Both the position numbers and the translations under genes were made by a program. From NCBI GenBank assembly GCA_029721515.1, contig CM056566.1:6900353-6964352 (forward strand): a DNA stretch of 64,000 bases, given 5' to 3'. This document shows positions 41,557 through 56,736 of this stretch, one piece after another (position 1 is the first letter of the stretch; each line of letters begins with the position of its first letter). The DNA comes from Synanceia verrucosa (taxonomy: Eukaryota; Chordata; Actinopteri; Perciformes; Synanceiidae). Under the pieces are notes generated by a model, which was given only the letters and a program-made list of their open reading frames with translations, was not told where the DNA came from and did not search any database.

Positions 41557-44028
41557 ATGCTGACCGCTGTCTGGTGTCAGCTCCTGCCTGTGATCAGACT
41601 TTACCTGCTGGGTGTGAAGGTTCTGCTGGTTCAGCTGTTCAGCAGACCTTTCAGGTTGCCAGGTTGGTTCAACTCTCAATCTCAAGTTGTAGTGGTATTG
41701 TATACTTCCGTTGACAAGTGTCGGGGTGATCCAATAGCGTTGGTACATTGTAGTTATTCGTAGTTATGCTACAGAAACAACACATTTAACACTTAGCTTT
41801 GGGGAATTTCTATCTAGCCCTGGGCTGTTACTGTGCTGTAGTAACGTTAACGTAGCGCTAAGCTATGTTAGCTACGTTAGCTAACATAACGCTTGTTAGG
41901 GAGAGGTGAATATGCTTAAAGTTGAAACCACAGTGAAATAAAAGGTTGTATTGTGTATAATCACTGCCGAATTCACCAGAAGAGGTTAACGTGTATTACC
42001 CTCTCAAAATATTTCCTTGAAAGCGTCTAAATTTGTTACCAGTGGACTTTGATTGTAAATTGCCACTTCTTATAACGCAGTTTGGTAAATGGATACAGAA
42101 AGTGTCTCGGTGAGAGTCCAACCAACTATCTACTCATGTCTATCATAGCCTGAAAAAAACTCATTTAAATTAGCTTTATATTGGGCATATAATGTCAGTT
42201 AGTTTTTCACAGTGAATCACAGTTGGCCAGATCATGATTCTCCCTCAAACTAATTTAATGACGCTATACAATTAACGCAGTGAAACTAACTGTACTGAAA
42301 GATACTAAATTATTTAAGGCAATGAAGGCAAATATTATACAGTGCCATAAATGTAAAAACCAAGATGACGTAAAGGTCTGAGCACAAGGACTTCTCATGT
42401 CTTGAAACAGCAGCCCTGTCTTGAAGCAGCTCCCTTAAGTGACATTCCCCCTGATATCTGCGTGTCCTCTTCTGCCTCTGCCAGTGATGCCCAGACAAGA
42501 TGGCAAGGTTGCCATAGTGACAGGAGGAGGCAGAGGAATCGGCTATGAGGTAGTCCTCCACATGGCCAGACTGGGGGCGCATGTTATCATAGGTACAGTA
42601 TCAAGCACCACACCACTAACTGTCAGACCTGACTAAGCATGAGAGGTACAAACACACATGTGATATAAAGAGGCTAGCTTCCACCAGTTTATGCTCCAAT
42701 ATACAACAACAACCACCACTAAATTGATTGCCTTTCAAAATCACAAGCACAAATTTACACAGTAGGCTAGATGCTTTGATAGGTGAAGTGATTGTTTTAA
42801 ATTTGTACCGCATAAAAATGAAGTTATCACCATAGAATGCAAATTGTGTCCTGAGCAAAATCACCTGTGCATAGCAGCAAACATGACAAAGCAATCTGTC
42901 AAAGTGCTTGTCTGTAGATGCTAAACTGATGGTGGAATTGAGACTTGTCTCGTCACAGATAATGGCGCCTCAATCACTGCTAAATAGCAATTAGTTTTGC
43001 CCAGTTGTGCAGCAGAAGCACATGGAGAAGAGAAAATACTTTCCAGCCTGAGTAGAGGACAATGACCTGATGGAGGTGGATAATCTCACACTCTGGACAA
43101 TCCACATAAAAACTGCATGACTGGACTCCAAAAGGGTTGAGTGGGAAAACACAGAACATCTTTTCACTGAATGGGATGTTTGATCCACATTGGTTGGCTA
43201 TTACGGATGTTTTTATTATAAAATGTCTGGAACAGTGAACAAATCCACAGCCCTGCACAGATGAAAGTCATCCTGTATGTGTGCCCATACTTAAAAGCCA
43301 GCCACCACTAGTGACCCTTAATTAGTATCAGACGGTCAACAGCACATTCAGATGGGTCTTGACACCTGATTTGAATAATATCAAATCTGTTTGTTTTCAT
43401 CATCAGAAAATGTGTGTGAGATGATGTGAAGGCTTTTTGAGCTCTGCTGGGTTTAAAAGGCTGTTATCAAACTGAGTGTTAAATGCAAATTTAGGATTAT
43501 GAGGGGCTTTTCTCTTGGATTAAACAAGGTCTGGTATTGTTCCATGAATTATTTAGTAATATTTACAATTCAACCAAGACTCCTAAAGGAAATGGCTGCT
43601 TCATGCTTCATTCCCTTTGTCCCCATCTATATATCTCTCTTCCTTCCTTGAAGTGCCATGAAGTACGTACTTACCTAGGTGATGTATTACATCAGTCACT
43701 CACTCATCCTATATCCCCAGAGCTACTTGGTAAAATATGTTGATCACTTCACCTCTGATGTAAGACCCTGTCTTATGCAGTTCAAGGATCCGTCTGTGAT
43801 TAACGGTTCAGCTCCTTCACACACTTCAGCATTTTGTTGAGCTCTCTGACTCTGGACTGCGAAGTGAATCATTTGATGAATCTGTAAATAGGCCTCTCTT
43901 TGACCCAAGAACATGTTTCCTCCAAAACCAATTCACTGTCATTGCTGTTGTTGTTGATAACAGATGACCGCTGCAGTAAGTGCACTCTATATTCCGGTGA
44001 GATGTTGTGGCCAGAGAGCTAAGGCAGA

Positions 44029-44061
<33 letters not shown>

Positions 44062-47000
44062 CTATATCTATCTATCTATCTATATACACATATATATATA
44101 TATATACAGTCATGGAAAAAAATATTAGACCACCCTTGTTTTCTTCAATTTCTTGTTAATTTTAATGCCTGGCTCAACTAAAGGTACATTTGTTTGGACA
44201 ATTATAATGATAACAACAAAAATAGCTCATGAGAGTTTAATTTAAGAACTAAGGATTATTCATTTTCCATGGTTTTCTTGATAATAACCAAAATTACTTA
44301 AATTCTTACATCAATAGCTATGGCATTGTACCGCCAAAAACACTACTTTTAAGCATTCCATGTTTTCTTTTCTGTTTGCTTTAAACACATGATACACACA
44401 AGAGTTAATACTTGATTGCATAACCATTGTTTTTGATGACTGCAGCCATGCGTCTTGGCATGCTCTCCACCAGCTTCTGACATTGTTCTGCTGTCACAGC
44501 AGCCCATTCCTGTTGGACAAATTCAAACAAATTTTCTTTGTTTTTGGGCTTGTGGTTCTCCATTTTGAGTTTGATGATTTTCCACAGGTTTTCAATTGGA
44601 TTAAGATCTGGTGATTGAGCAGGCCAAGGCATGGTGCGAATGTTGTGGTTCTCCATCCAGGCTTTAACTGACCTTGCCGTGTGGCAAGGGGCATTGTCTT
44701 GTTGGAAAATCCAGTCATTCGAGGCAGGAAAGAGTTTTCCAGCTGATGGAAGAAGACTGTTTTCAAGGGTAGTCCTGTACTTGACCTGGTTCATTCGGCC
44801 TTCACACAATTGCATTTGCCCTGTTCCACTCAGACTGAAACAACCCCAGATCATGACTGATCCACCCCATGTTTTACTGTAGGGGCAAGACAGTCTGGGT
44901 TGTAAGCTTCTCCAGGCTTCCTCCTAACCAGTAAGTTGGCTGGAGTGGGCATCAATTCAAAATTGGATTCATCACTGAAGAGAACCTTAGCCCAATCATC
45001 AACAGTCCAATCCTTGTGGTCTCGAGCAAAGAGTAACCGGGCCTTCCTCTGCCTTTCATTGATGAAGGGCTTCTTGCGTGCTCTGTGTGACTTCAAACCA
45101 GCTTCAACAAGTCGGTTTCGAACTGTCCTTGCCGAGCAAGTCACATTTCTCGACAGTGCCCACTCATTTTTAAGGTCCCTGGAGGTCTGACGACGATTCC
45201 TGACACAGGAACGGATGAATGCACGGTCATCTCGTGGGGTAGAAAGACGTTTCCTGCCACGGCCAGGTAGCAATTTGGTAGTGCCATGTTCAGCTTGTTT
45301 TTTTTTTTGTTGGAATGAACGGCTGTCTTGGAGATCTTCAGTTTTTTCGCTACCTGTCTCTCACTCATGCCAATTTCCAGCAGTGCCAAGATGGCTGCCT
45401 TTGTTGCTTCACATAATTCTTTTGTTTTAGGCATTATGTGAGAGCTGACAACTTCTGAGTTGTGCTACGGCTTGAATGTAAGCAGGAAACCACTCTAGGC
45501 CTTTGCATGTGCAGTGCTGCTTGTGACATGAAATGGCCTCTTATATACCCTGGGAATCAATTAAGCTTAAGAATGTCAAATAGGACATAAAGTATTATGT
45601 GACCAGCTGCATTTTTTGTTGTGTTCATTGTATTATACGTTTAGTGGTACCAGATATTAGAATGAACAAGAAATTGAAGAAAACAAGGGTGGTCTAATAA
45701 TTTTTTCCATGACTGTATATATATATATATATGTGTGTATATATGTATATGTATATATGTGTATATATGTGTATTGTCTTATCTCTGTGAATAACACAAA
45801 GTGAGTGAATAATCAGTTGATTATTGAAAATAATCAGCTGAACAGCCCATCTATCAATGCAGTGTGATGATAATTCTTAATAGCTGTTAATATTGCAGCT
45901 TCCTGACTGTGTAGAGTCAAGACAGCGAGCAGAGAGGAGGAGGAAACATGATGTTACACGTACCATGAAAGAACCTTTTCCACTGCAGGATCTGATCACC
46001 TTTTACTGCCATTACAGAACAGCAGAATGTTTCCATGCTCTTTGCTTCCAGGATGAGACTTGAGTTTTCACTTCAGATCACAGGCTTCAAAACTTTGAAG
46101 AAAACGCTGCTTTATTCATTCAGTGCGTACAGCAAAGCCAATGTCAGGGTATCCTAGGAGATGGGTTGAACCTAACTAAGTCCTGAGCGCTACACACGTG
46201 ATTACACTCTTAAAATCAATACACAAAGAACTTTTTAAGTCTCTGTCGTCCAATCCCATCTGGATTGAAGCTGATCCCACAGGACTCTTGAGTGTGTCTC
46301 TGCTTCAAATACCTCCACCACCTCTTGAGATAATTCATGAAGTGAGAATATTTATGGTGGAGTGGATCCCTCTCTGGTAATGGAGTGGATACATATTTCA
46401 GGTGGAGTGGCAGCATAGTGCATGTGTAAGGAGGATTTATGGTTTGAGCCTCAGCACTGTCAAATAGCAGTTGCAACTGTGTTTTTGAGGTAAGATAATA
46501 CAATTTGAAACAACTCGTCGTCTTCGCAGCTGCAAAATGACTATAAAGACTGGAAACAAACACCAGTACAGAAAGAATGACAGTGAATGTAACTGTGAAA
46601 CTGTACACAAAGAGCAAAATGTGGAGCCTTTCTACTTCAGTAATTTTAATAAACTTTTACTTCTTTGACAAATATGGACACAACAGTCAGTGTAGACTAA
46701 GACTTTATTGATGCATAGAGGGGAAACAAGGTCAGGAGATGGGGCTTTGTCATGGTTTAAAAAGGTTGCTCACCTAAAGTATCCTAACAAGGCTTTCTGT
46801 TTTCATCCGCTAATGGGACATAATGTTTCAGCTTCCAGAGGAGACAAGAATTAAATGCAATCCCCTCTCTTGTCTATAATTAATGCCAATGTTCTCCTTT
46901 CCATAAAGTCATAAGGGCCTATGCCAGGTGTCAGCAACCCATGGCTCCCGTGATCTTCTCTGCAGTGGCAACTTCAGGCTCATCTCACAAAAACCTGTGC

Positions 47001-48616
47001 AATGACCACAACTGTTTCACACTGCTTTCTGAAGTGGTGGCATGGAAAAAAAATATGTGCATTTGCTGCGGTAATGACCCGACCCGGTCTTCTTCCGAGT
47101 CGTTGTTAATGTAAATACAGTTATTATTATTATAGAGAATACATTTGCAGAAATCAGCCCTGCAACCCAGATGCTCCTTAAAAATTTTATTTGGTGGAAG
47201 ACGAGGCAAAATGGCTCTTTTGATCGTAAAGGTTGCAGACCCCTGGTCTATACAAATGACAGACTATCTGTGATATTATCAGCCATCAAATTAGGTTTAG
47301 AAATTGTGATGTGTGAGTTTGATGAATTGGACTCATGAAGGAAATCTTTTTTTGAAACCACTTTTATTGCATTTTGATACAACGGAAGAAAACAGATCTG
47401 GAGGCCAACTGTGTCACATGATCAGAAATTACGTGCGGAGATGGCGGAGACGCGACGCCACTTTCGTGCCTTCTGTTCATCATATAAATGTAGCCTTACT
47501 CTTTGCCTTGCTCAGTTTATCCATTTGTTCAGCCACAGCAAGATTATTTAAGTAAATTTAATTAGGTTACATTTTTAATCCCCAGCCCAAAAATATTTAG
47601 TAGGCAATTTAATACCTCGGGGCACATTTTTAATCAGTGGCTATTTTAATGGAGAGATTTGACCAAAAGTGGTTGTGCAGAAATGTGTATTAAATGATCT
47701 GCAGTGCTCTCAGTGACAGTCGGTCCATAAAGCAGGGGAGCCTGTTGAAGAGCATCTATCTGTCTGAAGTTATTTATTTGTGTGGGATCAATGAGTGTCT
47801 GACATGTTTGTGTGTCACGTCACCCAGAAGAGCTGCAGCACATCAGAGTAAATGATGCTGCGCCCTTCAAAAGGCCTGTGTGATAATCCAAGATTAGTGT
47901 GTCTGTGTGTGCATGCAGTGTGATTATAGGCTATTTGTATGCACAGGTTTGGGTTAAAAGAGGGTTTGTGTCTGCGTGCATGTGTGTGTCAGAGTGCAGC
48001 AGATCCACACATTTGTGAAGAGAAAACCAGTTAATGTTTGACTGATCTTTAGTCAATTGACTAATTAGTTATTTGTTGGGAGTGTTATTTTATTGATAGA
48101 TAAAATATCATAAATAGATAAACCCTGTATAAGGTTAATGCACTTTATTCTACATCACCAGTGAATGAAGACATGCTTGTCTACTCCACATTAGTGTTTT
48201 CTCTTTCTTGTCAATAAATGGTATTTGGAGCTAGGAGTCCCCTCCTTTTTAGAGAAACATATTAACAACAAAGCTTTTGTTTGATATGTTTTACATAGCT
48301 GATGTAATCAATTGTACTGTATCTTGAAAGTACTGTACCGTCTTTGAAATCAGTTCTTCCTCAAAGGTAAATGGTTGTAACAGGAACTTTTCTCATTTGA
48401 GAAATCCTTCTTGGAAATACGTTTTTACAAGATGAAAGAACAAGACTGAGGAAATTTTTTATTTAATAAAAAGCCTCAAAGGGTTTGTCAGACGTATTAA
48501 TCTGTGTGTGTCCTTCGGTTTCAGGCGGGAGGAATGAACAGGAGGGTCTGGCGGCCGTCAGAAGGATCCGTGAAGATTACAAAGAGGCTAAAGGTAATAT
48601 TGCAAACATGTCTGAG

Positions 48617-48660
<44 letters not shown>

Positions 48661-48767
48661 CTTGCATGTGTGTGCTTGTTTTTGTGTGCCAGTGTTGGAA
48701 GATAAAGGGCAAAGCTGCAGCAGTGTGGCCCTCAGGCTTGTTTGTACGGTCTTTACTCGACACATGT

Positions 48768-48798
<31 letters not shown>

Positions 48799-51700
48799 AT
48801 TGCACACCTACAGGTATACATGCTTATAGTGAGACACACACAGCTTCCATGCTGGCTGCACGACGTCAGGAGAGCTGTCGATGCACCGTGAGGAAGAGGA
48901 GAATGCTCCTGGAAGATGTCGAGGGGAGATAAGTCAAACATACTGTGAGAGAGGGCAGCCATGCAAGGAGGCGGAGGGGTGGATGAGAGCATGATGAATG
49001 GGCAAATATGGGAGAGTAAAAAGGGAAAAGAAAAAACAGGTGGAGGGAAATGGAGGTGCAGAGGACACAAACGATAGAAGTGAAGAGATTTATTACTCCA
49101 TTGACTAACACTAACAGTATTCTCTCTAATTCCTTGTTGTGAAATTGATTCTGCTGACCTTCACAGCACCATAAATTCCACCTCAATCTCAAGACGACAA
49201 AGTTTTTTTTCTTAACCAAACATCCCTGGGTATCGCCATCACCATGCATGCCAAAAGTAGGTGTTTAATTATTAGCAGCCATGATGCCACTCACAGGTAA
49301 AATGTGGTCCTGGAGACACCTAATGTTCACACTACACGATTTTAGGCCAATCGGTGACGTTGGCGACATTTTTTTTGGACACCCCTCCCCCAGATCGGGG
49401 TGAGGCAGTCGTCAGCTTAGCGAGCTTTTGTCATTAAGTGTGACCACCTCAGAGACGGCGGTCATAAGCTTGCCAACGTCTTGACTGTTTGTCGCCGCCG
49501 AAAACTGAATATCAAGCCTGCTAATCCAGTGGAGTCTGGTGTAAAAAGATCTGCAGCCAATGAGTGTAAACATGATTAAAAGGAGCAGCGGCTGCAGCAA
49601 CAACATGAACAACAACTTTTTTCTTTTTGTCTCTTTCACTACGTGATAAAACGCAAACATCCTGGAGGGCTGTCTTCTGCTCTGTGTCCATGTTAACAAT
49701 GAAAAGCTCGCTGTTGACTGAGGTCCAGTCAGCCTTCTCTCGCTAATTCCTGGTTAATAAATGAGCCACTCGTCTTTTTCTAGTGCACAAATGATCGCAT
49801 GTTTACAGTGATCGCTGAAACGGCTGAAATCCATCTTCAAAAATAGCAGAAGAGGCTTTGTTCTAGTGTTTGAAAGGCAATATTTCCATATAGTCATTAA
49901 TAGTCTCACTCATATTTACAGTGAAATACAGAAAAAAATGCCAGGGACTTTTTTTTTAATCTCACAAGATTAATAAATGATGTTGATCACTGTAAACATA
50001 CGATCATTTGTGCATTTAGAAAACAACGAGCGGCTCATTTATTAAAACGGAATTAACGAGAGGCGGCTGACTGGACAGCGGTGCGGCAGTCAGACACGTC
50101 TTCTGAATAGAGAGTTTTGACACTTCTGTCACCGACCATTCTGTAGTGTGAACACCTCAAGACTCTGACGGAGGAGAAGAGAGTCACATAGTGTGAACAC
50201 CACGGCAAGTCAACGACTCTGACAGTCATGTAGTGTGAACAAAGCATTCTCATTTCTGGATTCTCCTCAACTCCATCATGATGTTGCTCCCTCCTGCACC
50301 TGGAGGAGTGAGGAGGCTTGCCTGAGCGGTTGTAAGCGAGGAGGATACAACTTGTATTCTGTTCAGCACCCGTGAAATGACGTGACATAGCTGGAACATA
50401 CAAAGCTTGGCAGGACTCTAATACATCTGTTCCTTTCATGTTTGTTCTGAAACAAATTATTATTATTATTGTTATTATTATTCAAATTATTGATGAAAAT
50501 GCACAATCAAAGTTTCTGCCCATCACACACCCTTTTGCTCCTCTGACAGAGATTGTGATATACAGCCGTGCAGCTGCACACTAGTCATGTTTAATTGACG
50601 TCACTTTAAAATAATGTTTCAGAGGCAAGCATATCTCACTTCAATGAACTGTACTTGCATCTGGACAGGACAAGATGTGAGGAGAGGATTCAAGGATGTA
50701 CATATTGGTACATATACTGTAGCAGGAATACCAGAGTCTGTTTTTTCATTGCAATAGCATCACTCTAGCTCAAACCAATATATTGGTTAGTTTATATATG
50801 TTAATATTTGATGAGAGCCACATTGTGTGGTGTTTGTAATGTGTTAGGGAAGCAAAGAGCCAAACAGTGGGGGTTAAAATGTCACCTTTATTCTGCCAGG
50901 ACAGTTAGTACACAAGCTCAATCAGCTGCTTTGATCTCTGCTTGTTAGACCATTGAAAATAAAGTAATACGATCATTACTCTATTTCAAAGTAACGCTCA
51001 CTGTAGAATAGCAATTTAAGAAAAATAAATTAAATTTTAACTTGTTTTGTTTTTCTGAAAATAATTGCAGTCCAAACCACTTTAATGTAAACCCTTTGCA
51101 CATTACTTTGGCAAAGGACAATTCTGACTGTACGTTTTTTACATAATTTGGTTTAGGTGTGCATTTTATTCCTCCTCTTCCATATACACACATTTCTTTC
51201 CTTGTAATTGAAAATGATAACAAGGAAATTTATTAACTGAGCCTTAAAATTTTGCTTTGCTGAATTATTGAGTGAATATTTCCTGCTCAGTTTATTTATA
51301 GGGGCAGCAGGAGCTCAGTGTGTAGTGACTGGGGCTGGAAATCGGAGAGTTGCCGGTTCAAGTCCTGGATAAGGGGCAGCCCCCTCACTCTGACACCTCT
51401 CCTCCAATGCATTTACATGTGTTTGTTACATAACTTGTGTGTGTAATGCAACAGAAAACTATATACTGACATGTAATTTCTCTTATCGAGGGCTCAAATA
51501 AAGGATTTCTTCTTTTTTTTCTTTTTATGACATTGTGTGCGAGCATCAGATAGTAGCAGACCTGCTGTAAATATATTGGTCAGTGCTTCTTGCTGGTGGA
51601 GCTGGCTGCAGGTCACGTGTCATACTGAATGAAGCACTGTCTGTTGGGAAACCAGCCGTGGGTTGTCGTGCTTAGCACTGCGGCAGAGAGCAGCAGAACT

Positions 51701-54700
51701 GCGGCTGGCTGGTCCCTGCTTGTGTGTAAGTGGCTGTCAGGTACAGAGACAGCGGCCATGTAGCTGGTGTCATTGAAGTCGATTTCCCCGGACGGGGCCG
51801 TGGTGGAATTGATTACTTCTTTTGTAATTGGCAGGCACTGAAGCATAGGGGACAAGAGGGGTGTTTGTAGCCAGATGCCTGTGCACTGAATGAGAATGTG
51901 TTGAAGTGTGTGTGTGTTTTTGAATGAGACGATAATGGATTGTCATTAGTATGTGAGGCAGGAGCTTTAAACATCTCTGTCCAAATGCCCTTTGGCATCC
52001 TTCCTAGTGTTTGCACTGTTACGAGAAATGAGAGACGGCTCATAATGAACATGTCGGCTGTAGAGGTGCTTCTCAAAACTGGACAAATGTAGAGGTCCTT
52101 TAGGGGATTTCAAGGTGTCATCGAACACAAAGTATTTAATTTCACTAGAAAGCGTCTTGATATTGTTTGGGAATATGAAACAGTCACTTTCAAGACTATT
52201 AATGTATTGAGAGCCGGCCGTTTTATAAAACAGAAAGTGCCTTGTGCCAGCGTTTTTGGCCATTTTGAGTCAATTTTAAGATCCACAGAATATTTTGTAC
52301 TATGATTCTGAAAACACAGAAACACATGAAAGAAGAGACTCTCTATTTCATCATGAAATAAAACATTTGTTTTTACCTTGTTTGTAATTCTTATTCCACT
52401 GTAGAGATTTGGGAAACGCAACTACGGCAAGACAATGTATATTACATCAGAAATTATGACCCCAGCTGTCCATTGATCTTGAGTTTATTTATGCATATGT
52501 TCGTTTTAAGGAATAGTTTGACATTTTAGGACCCTTATTCATCATCATTCATCAGATTTAGATGAGAAGGTTGATACCACTGTATAATTTCTGTCTGATT
52601 AGCTTCATTAGGTCTTGTCATCATGGCAAGGTTGCCAGGTAACCAGTGGTGAATTTAACACATAAGCCTCCCAAAAAAGATGTACGTCTTTTTGTATGTA
52701 AATGTTTAAAGGTGCTATTCATAAATTAACGTGTATCATGTATCAGCTGGTGAAACAAAAGTAATGTCCGCAGAAAACCTTGAGTACAAACCTGTGGAAA
52801 TGTGCTAATGACGTCAGACTGAAAGTGGACTTTAGTCAATGAGGCTTTAAGCATTTTCATTTATACACACAGACATGCACACACACGGTAGTATTTCTGT
52901 GTTTTTGCCACAGGACCTTCTGTCTGTCCACTAACTTTAGTCACGGTGTACTTGAAAGTAACAATTTGTGCCTCAAACCATCCCCATGATTAACAGTGTG
53001 AAGCAAGGCAACGTGTATGTGCATGTGTGTGCGTGTGTGTGCGCTTAGGTAACCCAGCTGCTCCCCTCCTGTTTTTATTGTTATCAAAGGTCTTTCACTC
53101 CAATTAACATTTCTTGTAGTCACCTTTTGCTTTTAGTTAATTTCTAAAAGTAATTGAATTAGCCATTTCTCGAACATTCATAAAAGACTGACCCCATTAG
53201 TGTGTGTTTTTGTACATCAACAAATATTTCTGTGCACATATAAGCCAGTGTGTTTTCATGTGAAAGCCTCAGTGCTGCAGATGTGTTATATCTGAGTGAC
53301 CGTGTTAGTGTATATATGTGTTTATTTGTGTTAGTACTGTGTTATTTGTGTGTTACACAGCATTAGAGTATCCACAGCTGTCTTGAGTGTATCATCCCTT
53401 TAACACTACAAGCTGGATGTGACTGGGGGACCAGCCAGCCTCCTCTCTACCACATCAGCTGAATGAAATGGGTTCAGAGGAGCTAACACTGGCGGCATGC
53501 CCAGACTTATTATTCTTAGAAATCACTGTGTTGTTTATCAGACAGTTCAAAGAGAAACTATTTATACTTCCTTGTCACCTCATAAGAGGTTATTGAAGAG
53601 TTTTTGTTTTTTGGGGGGGAGGTGGGGAGGCTGGTATTGCAGAAAGGTCAGAAGCTTCAGCAAAATGTGACGTGAGGAAATTACACCTGACTTCACGCTC
53701 AGCTGAATTAAGGACTTGATATTTATCTTTTTACAATGTTGCAATTAGGACTGTGACGGTATGGATTTTTTATTAACACGGTGATAAAGCACCCAGTCAA
53801 TGCGGTATGATGGATTATCGTGGTACCCCGGTGATCGCCGCAACCATGCTACCCCTGCTGCTAAACCGCTTTAAGGTCAGTCACATTTGACCGTATTATG
53901 ACCTCCTTTCTCCAATCTGTTGTTAAATCTCTGACTGGAAAATATTTGCCCAAAATGAACGGCACATCAAGTTAAAACAGAGTCCAGTTAGCTCTTTTTT
54001 ATTTACCTCGACCTGGATGACTGAGAGCCTACATGCTCATCAAGTTCCTTACTATAATATTTAAAGCTCTTGAGTGATGCAGTGATGCTTTTGGCAAGCT
54101 GAATAACGAATAACATCAGATTTGATTATGTCTGGTCACAATCATTACACTTTTTTTATTATATTGCTTTTTAAAATGATTTCTTTCCAGAAAAGCAGAC
54201 AAAGATGTTAAAGCATGAAGGCCAAGAAGTGAACTGCTATGATTATTGAGTATGAGGCGTGGGCTTTAGCCGACTTACATATTAATCACCTGCTGTTCAG
54301 GATGTAGACTGTGCTCATATTTGAAAGTGTAGCAGTGAGGAAGAGTGTGCGCAAGGGAGATTTTCATGGACGTGATCTGCCTGCATGCTGAAGCATCAAT
54401 GGAAGAAAAACAAAACCCAGAACTCACAAAATCAATTCCCATTTGGAACAATCTAGATGAAACAGGATTAACTACAACGAGAGGCTTCAGTCTGTTCTTC
54501 GCTGTCTGCTGTTTAATAATCATTTAGCTCAAATAGATTCAACTTTGAAATCTCTTCAGTGACTTTACTTTGCACATTTAGTCTAAAACATCAGTGCTCA
54601 CTCTGTAGAGTGCTTTCTTATTATACATACTTGTTTGTAACCTTTTCTAATCATGCAAAGAGAAACTTGGATGCAGAGATGGGGCTGAGAGAAGAAAAGA

Positions 54701-55317
54701 CATCATAAGTCATAAATGTGACGTGGTGCATTCAAGTGTCTTTGAAGTGATACCGTAAAAGCACAATGTGGCAGGAACCTGTTGTTTTCCAGACAGACAG
54801 AGGGTATTATGGGACAGGTCAGATGGCTGTTGTCACTGAATGTTGTTGAGGACAGAAAGGACAGAGACGTTTTAACATCACAGTGTTGTAAATCTTACAA
54901 CATTCAAGTTGAGTGTATTTTCACTTGAGCAGTCGTCCTCTCATCCACCTGTTTGCTAACAAGGAAGTGTCACAGATTTCACTTCATTTCAATCAATCAA
55001 TCAATCAATCATGAATTTGGCATGTCATTAAACCAAAAATTAGTGTGAGTGGATCCAGTGGGTCTCAAACGGCATGTTTGCGTCTCTAAAGGCAGTTCCT
55101 GTTGTTGGTTTCAAATAATTCCTCCGTAATAAAATCCCAGGCGGTGTGTTTGAGTCAAGGAAGCTGAGCTTTACAGAAGATTCTGGGATTTTAATTGAAG
55201 GCTGGCAGCAGCAGGTCCACACCAGATCGATGGCATTTCACCCCCAGTGGGGTTTCTAGATATGACTGGCCTGCCTGAAAGGGTCTGGCCCCAAGGGAGC
55301 CCACTCAAGAGGACAGG

Positions 55318-55363
<46 letters not shown>

Positions 55364-56698
55364 AGCAGTAGGTGAGTGACATGGCTCAGCGATAAGGCTG
55401 CTACCAGACCTTCATCATCTGTCTCTGCAGCTTTTTCAGCTTATTATCAGCTCCATCAGCTCTTCTTCCTCTGTCCTCTTCCTGCCTTTGTCCATTTATA
55501 TTTGACTCTCTACAGGCTTATTGGATTCAGAGAGAGGAACAATATATCATTTTCCTGATGTTTGAAAGACATGGCCTTCTTTCTGTGTTTTTGGCAGCCT
55601 GTTTTTCCAAAATGGATTCATCACATACGAAAAAAGGTCATGCAGAGCCAGACAGGAAATGTATGTCTAATATATTTTGGTGTGGTCCATCCCTAATTTC
55701 CCATGGATGTTGAAGTTTTGGTTTGGGTTGAGGCATATTTTTCAGTATGGATCACCTCCCTGGTTCCTCATTTTACATTCCCATCAATGATCTCATGCGT
55801 AGATTATGCTGGGGAAGAAAACATTGCCACATTTGAGTATTATAGCTCTATGGTTTCCCCCGCCATCTCCTCACCCTGCTGCAGTTGCAAACATTGCACA
55901 CATTACCAAACCTGAAATACGGCACAAGGGAGCACCATTCAGTAAATACAGTTTGTGTTGTGCTCTTGGTGTGTGAGTCTGCAGTCCTGTGGATTGGGAA
56001 GGTAATTTCACCCACGGAGAGGCTTCTGAGAGAGAGCATCTTTACTTTTACTGAAAAGTAAGTCCAGATACAAAGCATCAGAAAATGTCTCAAAAGGAAG
56101 AGAAAAAGAAATGAAAGATTGAATGTGATATATCTACTTTCTGCTATGTGACAGGTCAGTATGACACAGAGAGAGCATTGACATGAGGGACAGACAGACA
56201 TCAAACTGACAGTATCCATATCATTTCTTGGCTGGTTATAGGAACTATAATTTCATAGTTTCCTTTGCTAGTGTTACAGTAATAGTGCTGCTTGAGCACA
56301 AACAGTTTCATATTGTGCTAAGTAGATGACATCCTCACAAGTGTGTCTGTTAAGCTTTTTTTTAAGTATATTTTAAGTATATATTTATTTTTTAAGTAAA
56401 TATAGCCTCCCAAAATTGATTTCTCAGCATACAGTTGTGTACACACACTCTTAAACAGTGTCACTTTCATGCTCTGATGATACCAGCTCTTACCTGTGTC
56501 TTATCACGCATTAGACCTTATGTAATGGCGTGTTAAGCTTTGATGGAGCTCAGAAAGAAGTATTAAGTTTGAAATAATGTGCTGCAACAGAAGCATAGCG
56601 CTGCCAGTACTGAAGTTTAGGAAGCCACCGAGCCTGTAACAACACATGATTAATACACGCTTTGATGTCTCACAGTTAGCAGAAATACAATGGCCCTG

Positions 56699-56736
<38 letters not shown>

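Noticed and set aside
46216..46617. 133-codon minus-strand ORF in dhrsx intron 2
   Set aside because: The N-terminal hydrophobic stretch is suggestive, but there is no family motif or splice context, and the length is within chance for this region.
48504..48932. Long open frames with HTHTHT or VCVCVC runs
   Set aside because: They are translations of CA/GT microsatellites. The same applies near 27160, 28020, 29503, 38220, 55171, 62482 and 63662.
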